Source: Rhodococcus sp. 14-2470-1b
GTDB taxonomy: Bacteria > Actinomycetota > Actinomycetes > Mycobacteriales > Mycobacteriaceae
Length of the DNA: 64,000 nucleotides
Reading direction: 5' to 3'
NCBI RefSeq assembly: GCF_002259415.1
Contig: NZ_NPFY01000008.1
Span: 62,001 to 126,000, forward strand
Shown: positions 7,664 to 15,292 of the stretch, one piece after another
Layout: each line of letters opens with the position of its first letter
Position numbering within the stretch: position 1 is the first letter of the stretch
The notes under the pieces: generated by a model
The model's input: only the letters and a program-made list of their open reading frames with translations
Told to the model about the DNA's origin: nothing
Databases searched by the model: none
Translations under genes and position numbers: made by a program

Positions 7664-8998
7664 ATGCACCGCACTTCAGGCAAACTACTGACCATTCTGT
7701 TCACCGCAGGACTGCTCGTCGCGGCATGTTCGTCGGGCAACGACAGTGCTGTCTCGGAGAGTGCTGTGTCCGAGAGTGCTGTGTCCGAGAATGCTGCCTC
7801 GGAGAGCTCTACCGGTTCCAGCTCTCCTGATTCGTCCTCGGCCCTCGTACCGTTCGACACCGCTGCGATGGACGCGATAGTGGACGAGAAGGCGAAAGAG
7901 TACCGCGCAATCGGCATGGTGGTGTTGGTCCGGACCCCGGACGGCGAGTACGTGAACACCTGGGGCAGCACGGACGCGGGCACAGCGACGCCACCTACGC
8001 TCGACACCAAGGTGCGCGTCGGATCCAACACCAAGACGTGGACGGGCACCGTCATCCTGCAGATGGTTCAGGAAGGCAAGATCTCCGTCGACGACCCGGT
8101 GAGCAAGTATCGCCCCGATGTCCCCAACGGTGAGAACATCACCATCGGACAACTCCTCGACATGCGCAGCGGTCTCTACAGCTACACCCAGACCGTCGAG
8201 CTCAACCGAGCGCTCGACGAGGATCCCGAAAGGGTCTGGGAACCAGAGGAACTGGTTGCGCTCGGGCTCTCGAATTCGCCGACGTCCGCGCCGGGCACCG
8301 AATACAACTACTCCAACACCAATACCGTGCTGCTCGGGCTGATCGCGGAGCAGTTGGACGGAAAGCCGATTGCGCAGATCTACCAGGATCGACTGTTCTC
8401 CGCGCTCGAGTTGACGGACACCTCGTTCCCGGCGAACACCGACACCTCCATTCCCGCGCCGTACACCGCCGGATACTCCTACAGCGGAAACCTCGAAACC
8501 CTGGGCGAGGGAAAGGAATCGCTGTCACCCGAACGCATCGCCGCCATCGACGCAGGCTCCGTCACGCCGAGAACGACGACGAACGACAACCCGTCGTGGA
8601 CGTGGTCGGCCGGACAAGGAATTTCGACGGCGAACGAGATGGCCACGTGGGTGAAGGCTCTCGCCGTCGGCGAACTGCTCGACGCCGACACCCAGCAGCT
8701 GCGGATGGACAGCATCACTCCGAGCGACGACACGGGAACCGCGGCGTACGGCTACGGAATCGCACAGATGGGTCCGCTGTACGGGCACATCGGCGAGATG
8801 CCGGGATACAACTCCTTCATGGGATACGACCCGGAGAACGACGTCACCTTCGTCGTCTGGGCCAACCTCGCCCCCGCGGTCGACGGCAGTGCACCCGCCG
8901 CCAAGGTCGCCCGAGAACTGTTCCCGTACGTGTACGCGACGCCGTCCGCCGAGGCCTCGGACGCCGTCGAGGAGCACAGCGACGACGCCGGCGAGTGA
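7664..8998 (+). CDS. serine hydrolase lipoprotein (D-alanyl-D-alanine carboxypeptidase-like)
   Basis: A 444-residue lipoprotein of the same superfamily as its upstream neighbour. The ATG at 7664 begins a signal peptide ending Leu-Val-Ala-Ala-Cys22. A Ser/Ala/Glu-rich linker built on a four-fold five-residue repeat (about 28-47) leads to the catalytic domain with Ser121-Asn-Thr-Lys124 (SxxK), Tyr216-Ser-Asn218 (YxN) and His-Ile-Gly near 370. The architecture resembles R61-type carboxypeptidases acting on cell-wall peptides. A longer frame upstream of 7664 has no signal peptide at its N-terminus and overlaps the previous gene, so it is not used. The pair may modify or inspect peptidoglycan stems or detoxify lactam-like compounds; neither is proven. 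Confidence 0.85.
   Translation: MHRTSGKLLTILFTAGLLVAACSSGNDSAVSESAVSESAVSENAASESSTGSSSPDSSSALVPFDTAAMDAIVDEKAKEYRAIGMVVLVRTPDGEYVNTWGSTDAGTATPPTLDTKVRVGSNTKTWTGTVILQMVQEGKISVDDPVSKYRPDVPNGENITIGQLLDMRSGLYSYTQTVELNRALDEDPERVWEPEELVALGLSNSPTSAPGTEYNYSNTNTVLLGLIAEQLDGKPIAQIYQDRLFSALELTDTSFPANTDTSIPAPYTAGYSYSGNLETLGEGKESLSPERIAAIDAGSVTPRTTTNDNPSWTWSAGQGISTANEMATWVKALAVGELLDADTQQLRMDSITPSDDTGTAAYGYGIAQMGPLYGHIGEMPGYNSFMGYDPENDVTFVVWANLAPAVDGSAPAAKVARELFPYVYATPSAEASDAVEEHSDDAGE
7745..7804. repeat. 15-bp tandem repeat, 4 copies, in lipoprotein linker
   Basis: Four consecutive 15-bp units close to AGTGCTGTGTCCGAG encode Ser-Ala-Val-Ser-Glu and variants just after the lipidated cysteine. Units two and three are identical and the outer ones have drifted, as expected from slippage followed by decay. 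Copy-number change would alter linker length without a frameshift. Confidence 0.92.
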
Positions 8999-9014
8999 CT
9001 GGCCGGCGAGTGAC
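8987..9014. repeat. 15-bp tandem duplication spanning a stop codon
   Basis: GCCGGCGAGTGAC occurs at 8987-8999 and again at 9002-9014. The first copy contains the last codons and TGA stop of the second lipoprotein gene, and the second copy lies just behind it. Confidence 0.75.
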
Positions 9015-9087
9015 AGCTCGGGCCGATAGTTAGGATCGGGACGTCGGCGCCGATCGGCGATCGGTCTTTCGGCAGGAAGGACCATCG

Positions 9088-9735
9088 GTGGCGCAGGGCG
9101 ATCTGAATACAACCTCGTACGTCATCCTCGGATTGCTCGCCACGCGGGATTGGACGGCCTACGACATCTCGGTGCAGTTCGGCCGTGGAGTCGCCGAACT
9201 GTGGCCCCGGGCCGACCGCCAGCTGTACAACGCGCCGAAGAAGCTGCTCGAACGTGGCCTGGTCTCGGCATCGACGGATCCGGTGGGCACCGGCCGCAGT
9301 CGCACCGTCTACTCGATCACCGACGCAGGTCGCGACGCCCTCGCGTCATGGCTCGCGACCGCGTCGAAGCCGTCGGCCATGGAGTTCGAGGGCATGATTC
9401 GAGTGCTGTTCGCCGAGCAGGGTTCGCTCACCGACCTGCGCAACAACATCACCACGATGCGCGATCACGCTCAGCAGACCCGCGCCCTGTTCCTGGCCCA
9501 CGCCGAGCGTCTACACGACGTCGACAGCTCGACGTTCCCCGAACGCCAACACTTGATGACGCTGGCCAACCGCTTCATGATCGGGCACTTCACCCACATC
9601 TCGGACTGGGCGGAGTGGGCTCTGACCGAGACCGACACCTGGTCGGACACGACGTCTCCGGCCACGACTCACCGCGAGCGCAGCTGCGCAATTCTCGAAG
9701 AATCATTGCAGCAGGATCGGCCGTCGCCCGACTGA
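9088..9735 (+). CDS. PadR-family transcriptional regulator
   Basis: A 215-residue DNA-binding protein. The N-terminal winged helix begins Asn-Thr-Thr-Ser-Tyr-Val-Ile-Leu-Gly-Leu-Leu and includes Leu-Tyr-Asn-Ala-Pro-Lys-Lys-Leu and a wing with Arg-Ser-Arg-Thr-Val-Tyr, as in PadR proteins; the C-terminal helices (about 95-190) form the dimerisation part. The start is a GTG preceded by AGGAAGGA. PadR proteins usually repress a neighbouring detoxification or efflux gene in response to small phenolics or drugs. The downstream antiporter, 19 bp away on the same strand, is the closest candidate target. The effector is unknown. Confidence 0.87.
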   Translation: MAQGDLNTTSYVILGLLATRDWTAYDISVQFGRGVAELWPRADRQLYNAPKKLLERGLVSASTDPVGTGRSRTVYSITDAGRDALASWLATASKPSAMEFEGMIRVLFAEQGSLTDLRNNITTMRDHAQQTRALFLAHAERLHDVDSSTFPERQHLMTLANRFMIGHFTHISDWAEWALTETDTWSDTTSPATTHRERSCAILEESLQQDRPSPD

Positions 9736-9754
9736 ACACTCGGAAAGTGCAAGT

Positions 9755-11446
9755 TTGAGACAACGGAAGGTGGGAATCCATGCTCGTGAACTCACCCAGC
9801 GGCGCGCCCACGTGCTGAGCATCCTCGGACTCGTGTTGGCCGCGACGGCACTGATCGTGCTGGCGCAGGTCGTGTCCGAGAAGTCGTCGATACCCGCCGC
9901 AGCGTTGCTCACCGTGGCAGGTCTTGCGGTGTCGACGTCGTCGCTACCGGACATCGTGCTGGACCCGGAACTCGTTCTGACGCTGGTGATTCCACCGCTG
10001 CTCTACAGTGCAGCGTTGAACTCGTCACTCGTCGCGATCCGCCGCAACGTGTGGACGATTCTGAGCCTGTCCGTCGCGTTGGTCGTGGTGACGGCCTCGA
10101 TCGTCGGCGTCGGGTTGGCACTGCTGATACCCGGGGCGACCCTCGCCGCGGGAATGGCCCTGGGAGCTGCCGTCGCACCGCCCGATCCCGTGGCCGCACT
10201 CGCGGTCGGCAGGCGAGCCGGGATACCGCCGAAGCTGATCACGCTGATCGAGGGCGAGGGACTGCTCAACGACGCGACCGCACTGACGATGCTGACCGTC
10301 GCGGCCACCGCGATCGCGTCGCAGGACATGACCTTCACGCACGCGGGCGGACTCTTCGTGCTGGCCGCGGTCGGCGGAGTCATCGTCGGGTGCGCCATTG
10401 CGCTCGTCATCAGGTTCGTACAGAAGTTTCTCGGAGACGCGCTTCTGCTCAACGTCGTATCCCTGGCCACTCCGTTCGTCGCCTACGTCGCCGCGGAGGA
10501 AGTGCACGCCTCCGGGGTACTCGCTGTCGTCGTCGCAGCCCTCTTCATCGGCCACGACACTCGCCACGCCGTGTCCGGAGCCAGCAGATTGCAGACGGGA
10601 GCCGTGTGGAGATTGATCGATCTACTTCTCGAGGGTTTCGTGTTCCTGCTGATCGGCGAACAGTTGCCGACAGTGATCGAGGGGCTTGCTGCCTACCCGC
10701 TCACCACCGTCGTCGGCGCCGTCGCGGTCACGCTCGCCGGTGTGCTGCTCGTCCGTCCCGTGTGGCTGCTCGGCACCGAGGCAGTGGCACGCATGGTCGA
10801 CCGGTCGTCATCACGGTCCTCATCGCGGTCTTCACGGCTGTCGGGACGCGAGGTCGTGGTGATGAGCTGGGCGGGAACTCGCGGAGTGATCACCGTCGCC
10901 GCCGTGTTCTCGCTACCGCTGACGACGGAATCGGGTGAGCCGTTCGAGATCCGAAATCTGTTGCTGTTCTGCGCATTCGTGGTCGTCCTGGTGACCGTGG
11001 TGGCGCAGGGTACGACCTTCGCTCCTCTCGTGCGGCTGCTGAACGTGCGGGCCGACCCCGCCGCCGAATCGAGGTTGCGCAACGAAGCACGCGTGGGCGT
11101 GACGAAAGCTGCACTGCAACAACTCGATCACATCGCCGACGAAGAAAAGCTCGACGACGACGGCAGAGCACTCATGCGCCGCGAGCTCGACGAGCGCATC
11201 GACCGGTACAACCGCAGGCTCGATCATCTCGACGAAACGAACGACGACGCACCCGTCATCTCCCCCGAGCAGCAGGCCGCGACAACGGTTCGCCGGCGCC
11301 TCATCGACGCCCAACGCGAGGAACTGGTGCGCTGGCGTGACTGCGGACGCCTCCCCGACGCCGGAATGCGGAGTCTCGAGCACGAACTCGACCACGAGGA
11401 GCATTCCTTCAAACAGCACCCGGACGAGACGGACCAACCGGGCTAG
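9755..11446 (+). CDS. Na+/H+ antiporter, CPA1 family
   Basis: A 563-residue membrane exchanger that swaps protons for sodium or potassium and controls internal pH. About twelve hydrophobic helices cover residues 20-420. The ion-binding signature is Ala-Pro-Pro-Asp-Pro-Val-Ala near 145, followed by Glu-Gly-Glu-Gly-Leu-Leu-Asn-Asp-Ala-Thr near 170, both typical of CPA1 exchangers. A cytoplasmic tail of about 130 charged residues, rich in Arg and Glu, follows. The frame opens at a TTG (9755) with GGAAAG upstream; GTG at 9770 is the alternative. A Ser/Arg-rich loop at about 351-364 derives from a 12-bp repeat. Confidence 0.85.
   Translation: MRQRKVGIHARELTQRRAHVLSILGLVLAATALIVLAQVVSEKSSIPAAALLTVAGLAVSTSSLPDIVLDPELVLTLVIPPLLYSAALNSSLVAIRRNVWTILSLSVALVVVTASIVGVGLALLIPGATLAAGMALGAAVAPPDPVAALAVGRRAGIPPKLITLIEGEGLLNDATALTMLTVAATAIASQDMTFTHAGGLFVLAAVGGVIVGCAIALVIRFVQKFLGDALLLNVVSLATPFVAYVAAEEVHASGVLAVVVAALFIGHDTRHAVSGASRLQTGAVWRLIDLLLEGFVFLLIGEQLPTVIEGLAAYPLTTVVGAVAVTLAGVLLVRPVWLLGTEAVARMVDRSSSRSSSRSSRLSGREVVVMSWAGTRGVITVAAVFSLPLTTESGEPFEIRNLLLFCAFVVVLVTVVAQGTTFAPLVRLLNVRADPAAESRLRNEARVGVTKAALQQLDHIADEEKLDDDGRALMRRELDERIDRYNRRLDHLDETNDDAPVISPEQQAATTVRRRLIDAQREELVRWRDCGRLPDAGMRSLEHELDHEEHSFKQHPDETDQPG
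10805..10837. repeat. 12-bp degenerate tandem repeat in antiporter loop
   Basis: About 2.7 copies of a TCnTCATCrCGG unit encode a Ser-Ser-Ser-Arg type stretch in a cytoplasmic loop of the antiporter. The repeat is in frame and the copies are imperfect. Confidence 0.6.
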
Positions 11447-11503
11447 GTTTTCCTCAGTGCAGTTTCCTCAGTGCAGTTTCCTCAGCGCAGTTTCCTCAGC
11501 GCG
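11447..11503. repeat. 14-bp tandem repeat, 4 copies, between convergent genes
   Basis: Four consecutive copies of GTTTCCTCAGTGCA with small changes fill the gap between the antiporter stop (11446) and the lacI-type stop (11496-11498). The last copy supplies that stop codon and the preceding bases. The unit length of 14 is not a multiple of three, in line with its mostly non-coding position. It forms no strong hairpin. Confidence 0.92.
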
Positions 11504-12494
11504 TGGAATCGCGGATGGTGAGCGTCGGCTGGAACTGCACGTGGCGTGGTTCGGCGCGGTGGTCCTGTGCCGATTCCTCCAGCAGATCCACCGCAGCACT
11601 GCCGATGTCGCGGCTGGGCTGCCTGATCGAGGACAGCGATACGACGGCCGACGCTGCGAAATCGATGTCGTCGTAGCCGATCACGGCGATGTCGTCGGGG
11701 ACGACCGAGTTGCCCAGCATCACCAGGCTCTGCAGAACCCCCAGTGCGAGCAGGTCGTTGGCGCAGAATATGGCGTCCGGTCGATCTTTCGGGGCGCGCT
11801 CGGCGATCGAGGCCGCAGCCGCTCGGCCTGCCAGGACACTGGGCTCGCGGGTCGGCACGACCTCGATGACTGCGCCCGCCGCCTCCGCGGCCGTGCGTGC
11901 GCCTCGCAGTCGATCCGCGACCTGCCTCAGCGAGGCGGGCCCACCGACGTAGGCGATTCTGCGCCGGCCCTGCTCACACAGATGCCGGACGGCGAGTTCG
12001 CCTCCGGCGATGTCGTCCACCGCGACGGACGAGAACGACGTGCCCGCTCCGTCTCGGTCGACCAGCACCACCGGGGTGCCTCGGGACTGGAGGAGTTCGA
12101 GTCGCTCGAGATCCTCCCCGACCGGAGACACCAGCAGGCCGTGGACACGTTGCTCGTCGAACGTGTCCAGGTAGAGACGCTCACGTTCCGGGTCGTCGTC
12201 CGTGGACCCCAGGAGAACGGTGAGGCCTCGGTCGGTGGCACTGGACTCGACGCCTCGTGCGATCTCGGTGAAGAACGGGTTGCCGATGTCGAGCACCACC
12301 AGCCCGACGCATCGAGACCGGCCGGCACGCAACTGCCGGGCAGCGTCGTTGCGGACGAAACCGAGTCGGTCGATCGCGGACATGACACGTTTCACCGTCG
12401 CGGGCGCAACCTTGTCGGGTGCATTGAGCACGTTGGACACCGTGCCGACGGACACACCCGCCGCCGCAGCAACCTGCTTCATGCTCTTCGCCAC
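11496..12494 (-). CDS. LacI-family transcriptional repressor, probable rhamnose regulator
   Basis: A 332-residue regulator. The N-terminal LacI helix-turn-helix reads Met-Lys-Gln-Val-Ala-Ala-Ala-Ala-Gly-Val-Ser-Val-Gly-Thr-Val-Ser-Asn-Val-Leu-Asn, followed by the hinge helix with Arg-Gln-Leu-Arg-Ala-Gly and a periplasmic-binding-protein-like sugar domain (60-330). It is the last gene of the rhamnose operon, 27 bp after lldD. A perfect 16-bp palindrome with the CG centre expected for LacI proteins lies upstream of rhaM (20324-20339) and is the likely operator. The inducer is probably L-rhamnose or a pathway intermediate; this is inference from position. Confidence 0.88.
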   Translation of the reverse strand: MAKSMKQVAAAAGVSVGTVSNVLNAPDKVAPATVKRVMSAIDRLGFVRNDAARQLRAGRSRCVGLVVLDIGNPFFTEIARGVESSATDRGLTVLLGSTDDDPERERLYLDTFDEQRVHGLLVSPVGEDLERLELLQSRGTPVVLVDRDGAGTSFSSVAVDDIAGGELAVRHLCEQGRRRIAYVGGPASLRQVADRLRGARTAAEAAGAVIEVVPTREPSVLAGRAAAASIAERAPKDRPDAIFCANDLLALGVLQSLVMLGNSVVPDDIAVIGYDDIDFAASAVVSLSSIRQPSRDIGSAAVDLLEESAQDHRAEPRHVQFQPTLTIRDSTR

Positions 12495-12521
12495 GACAGA
12501 AGTCTTACCAGCCGGCCACGG

Positions 12522-13757
12522 TCACCGTGGGCGCGGGACCAACCGCTCGAGCTGAGTGACGTGGCCAGGGCCCAATTCCTCCAACGCGGTGACACCCAAG
12601 AGACGCATGGTGCGTTCGACCTGCTCGGACAGAATGTCCACGGCACGGTTGACCCCGGCTTCGCCGCCTGCCATGAGCCCGTACAGGTATACGCGACCGA
12701 CGAGGGTGAATCGGGCTCCGAGGGCGATCGACGCCACGATGTCGGCGCCGGACATGATGCCGGTGTCGATCATGACCTCGGTGTCCTTGCCCACCTCGCG
12801 GGCCACCTCGGGCAGAAGATGGAACGGAATCGGAGCACGGTCGAGTTGTCGTCCACCGTGGTTGGACAGAACGAGACCGTCGACGCCCAAGGCGGTGACG
12901 GCCTTGGCGTCGTCGAGTGTCTGGATTCCCTTGACGACGAGCTTGCCCGGCCACTGCTCCTTGATCCACGCCAGGTCCTCGAAGGTGACCGTCGGGTCGA
13001 ACATCGTGTCGAGCAGTTCCGCCACGGTGCCGGACCATCGGTCGATCGACGCGAACGACAGCGGTTCGGTGGTGAGGAAGTCGATCCACCACTGTGGACG
13101 CGGCAGCGCGTTCAACACGGTCCCCGGTGTCAGCGCGGGCGGAATCGTCATGCCGTTGCGCTTGTCTCGCAACCTCGCTCCCGCCACGGGAACGTCGACG
13201 GTGACCAGCAGGGTGTCGTACCCCGCCTTCGCGGCACGGTCCACCAGGCTCATCGACCGCTCGCGGTCCTTCCACATGTACAGCTGAAACCAGTTGCGAC
13301 CGTGCGGGTTGGCGTCGCGCACGTCCTCGATCGAGGTCGTTCCCATCGTCGACAACGAGAACGGGATGCCCGCGCGAGCTGCCGCATGCGCACCGGCGAT
13401 CTCACCCTCGGTCTGCATCATTCGGGTGAAGCCCGTCGGGGCGATACCGAAAGGCTGCGCCACCGGTGCGCCGAGCACGTCCCATCCCGTCGACACCTTG
13501 GACACGTCGCGCAGGATCGACGGCGAGAACTCGATGTCCTGGAACGCCTGACGCGCCCTGGTGATCGACAGTTCGGCCTCCGCCGACCCATCGGTGTAGT
13601 CGAACGCCGCTGTCGGGGTCCGACGCTTGGCGATCCGGCGAAGATCCTCGATGGTCAGGGCGGCGTCGAGCCTGCGCTTCTTGCCGTTCAACTCCGGCTT
13701 CTTGAACTGCATCAGGGGCGCGAGATCGCGCACCTTGGGGATTTGCCTCTTGACCAT
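12522..13757 (-). CDS. lldD: FMN-dependent L-lactate dehydrogenase (LldD2-like)
   Basis: A 411-residue flavoprotein oxidising L-lactate to pyruvate at the membrane, passing electrons to the respiratory chain. It belongs to the alpha-hydroxy-acid dehydrogenase barrel family: Gly-Ile-Ala-Pro-Thr-Gly near 105, Gln-Leu-Tyr-Met-Trp near 158, the catalytic His in Ser-Asn-His-Gly-Gly-Arg-Gln-Leu-Asp near 300, and Asp-Thr-Gly-Ile-Met-Ser-Gly near 335. From memory the N-terminus and overall sequence closely follow mycobacterial LldD2. AAGGA six bases before the ATG at 13757 favours it over the TTG at 13763. Its place after the rhamnose genes suggests it consumes the L-lactate made from L-lactaldehyde. 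Confidence 0.9.
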   Translation of the reverse strand: MVKRQIPKVRDLAPLMQFKKPELNGKKRRLDAALTIEDLRRIAKRRTPTAAFDYTDGSAEAELSITRARQAFQDIEFSPSILRDVSKVSTGWDVLGAPVAQPFGIAPTGFTRMMQTEGEIAGAHAAARAGIPFSLSTMGTTSIEDVRDANPHGRNWFQLYMWKDRERSMSLVDRAAKAGYDTLLVTVDVPVAGARLRDKRNGMTIPPALTPGTVLNALPRPQWWIDFLTTEPLSFASIDRWSGTVAELLDTMFDPTVTFEDLAWIKEQWPGKLVVKGIQTLDDAKAVTALGVDGLVLSNHGGRQLDRAPIPFHLLPEVAREVGKDTEVMIDTGIMSGADIVASIALGARFTLVGRVYLYGLMAGGEAGVNRAVDILSEQVERTMRLLGVTALEELGPGHVTQLERLVPRPR

Positions 13758-13773
13758 GGTCAATCCTTTGTCG

Positions 13774-13826
13774 TGTGTGTCATAACGCTGTGTGTCATAA
13801 CGCTGTATCTCATGACGCTGTATCTC
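13774..13826. repeat. 15-bp tandem repeat, about 3.5 copies, between rhaB and lldD
   Basis: Units TGTGTGTCATAACGC at 13774 and 13789, TGTATCTCATGACGC at 13804 and a partial copy at 13819 fill the short gap before rhaB ends at 13825. On the minus strand the repeat lies just downstream of the rhaB stop and upstream of the lldD ribosome site, so copy number would change the intercistronic distance. Confidence 0.9.
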
Positions 13827-15285
13827 AAAAAGATGCCGCCCGGCGGGAGGACGCAGGTTCGTGACGAACGGGAGGGAAGGTGGTTGCGACCGTGTGCCGC
13901 AGCCGTGTCAGATCTCCGGAGATCCACCCGTGGGTCCGTGCCTGTACCAGCACGTTACCCAACGCGGTCGCCTCGACGGGCCCGGCCAGCACGTCGAGTC
14001 CGGACCTGTCGGCGAGAATCCGGCACAGCAGCGAATTCTGTGCTCCGCCGCCGACGACGTGGATCCGCCTCACATCGATGCCGGCGAGGTCCGCGGCGTC
14101 GTACACCGCGGCGCTGAAAGCGACGGCCAGGGATTCGACGATCGCCCGAACCATCTCCACCCGCGACGACGGAACCGCAAGGCCACGATCGGAGTACCAG
14201 GCCGCGATTCGTGTCGGCATGTCGCCGCGAGGAAGGAACATCGGGTCTTCGGCGTCGAAGACATGCGTGGGAGCCGGGCAGTGTGCCGCAGCCGCCAACA
14301 TCTCCGGCAGGTCCACCGCCGCGCCGTCGGCTCTGCTCCACTCGCGCACCGATTCCGACAGCAGCCACAGACCCATCACGTTGTGCAACAACCGGTTACG
14401 GCCGTCCACCCCGGCTTCATTGGTGAACCCCGCGTCGCGCACTCGGGAATTCACCACCGGCGAGGAGGTCTCGGCGCCGACGAGGCCCCACGTGCCGCAG
14501 GAGATGTAGACCGCCGAATCCGGATCCATCGGTACCGCGGCGACCGCGGACGCGGTGTCGTGCGAACCGACAGCGGTGACCGACACGGACGGATCACCGT
14601 CCACCACACCGGGCAGGATCGGACCCAGAACCTCGCCCGGGTCGACGACACCGGGAAACAGCGACCTGTCGATTCCCAGGCGATCCAGCAGGACACCGTC
14701 GAGCACGCCGTCGGTACCGAAAATGCCCGTCGTCGACGCGTTGGTGCGCTCGGCGACCTCGCGGCCGGTGAGCCAGTACGAGACGAGATCCGGCACCAGC
14801 AGCACGCGGTCCGCTGGTTCGAGCAGACCGTCGGCCCGGTCCACCGCAAGCTGGTACACGGTGGTGAACGGGAGGAACTGCAAACCGTTGCGGGCGAACA
14901 ACTCCGCACGGTCGACGACGGATTCCACGAGCTCGACGCCCCGCTCGGATCGTTCGTCACGGTAGTGATGCGGCAACCCGACCAGGCGCCCTCCGCGCAT
15001 GAGGCCGTAATCGACGGCCCACGAATCGACTCCGACGCTCACCAGGTTGTCCGCGTCGCGAGCGGCGTCGGCGAGACCACGCCGAACATGCCCGAACAAT
15101 CCGGGCACATCGGTGTGCAGCGCTGCCCGCGACCCGTTCCACAGCCGGCAGGGTTCGTTGGGAAAGCGGGTGACGACGTCCAGACGCAGTACGTCCCTGC
15201 CTGCGGTATCGGTGCCGACGGTGCCGACCACGACGCGACCGCTCGTCGCACCGAGGTCGACGGCCGCGACCTGAGCTGTACTCAT
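13825..15285 (-). CDS. rhaB: rhamnulokinase
   Basis: A 486-residue cytoplasmic sugar kinase of the FGGY family that phosphorylates L-rhamnulose to L-rhamnulose 1-phosphate with ATP. Visible signatures: [10 protein letters not shown] at the N-terminus (phosphate 1), [10 protein letters not shown] near 85 (sugar binding), Gly-Ser-His-Asp-Thr-Ala-Ser-Ala near 242, and Val-Gly-Gly-Gly-Ala-Gln-Asn near 405 (adenosine site). The length fits rhamnulokinases. It starts 7 bp after the aldolase gene on the same strand, so it is co-translated or nearly so. Confidence 0.93.
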   Translation of the reverse strand: MSTAQVAAVDLGATSGRVVVGTVGTDTAGRDVLRLDVVTRFPNEPCRLWNGSRAALHTDVPGLFGHVRRGLADAARDADNLVSVGVDSWAVDYGLMRGGRLVGLPHHYRDERSERGVELVESVVDRAELFARNGLQFLPFTTVYQLAVDRADGLLEPADRVLLVPDLVSYWLTGREVAERTNASTTGIFGTDGVLDGVLLDRLGIDRSLFPGVVDPGEVLGPILPGVVDGDPSVSVTAVGSHDTASAVAAVPMDPDSAVYISCGTWGLVGAETSSPVVNSRVRDAGFTNEAGVDGRNRLLHNVMGLWLLSESVREWSRADGAAVDLPEMLAAAAHCPAPTHVFDAEDPMFLPRGDMPTRIAAWYSDRGLAVPSSRVEMVRAIVESLAVAFSAAVYDAADLAGIDVRRIHVVGGGAQNSLLCRILADRSGLDVLAGPVEATALGNVLVQARTHGWISGDLTRLRHTVATTFPPVRHEPASSRRAASF

Positions 15286-15292
15286 GCCCGTC

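Noticed and set aside
7745-7804. Possible CRISPR-like array
   Set aside because: The units are directly adjacent without spacers, are in frame in a lipoprotein linker, and no cas gene is present.
11337-14117. A 926-codon plus-strand frame across lacI, lldD and the 3' end of rhaB
   Set aside because: It is antisense to genes with clear family motifs, contains Arg/His-rich low-complexity protein without domains, and is a typical GC-rich shadow frame.
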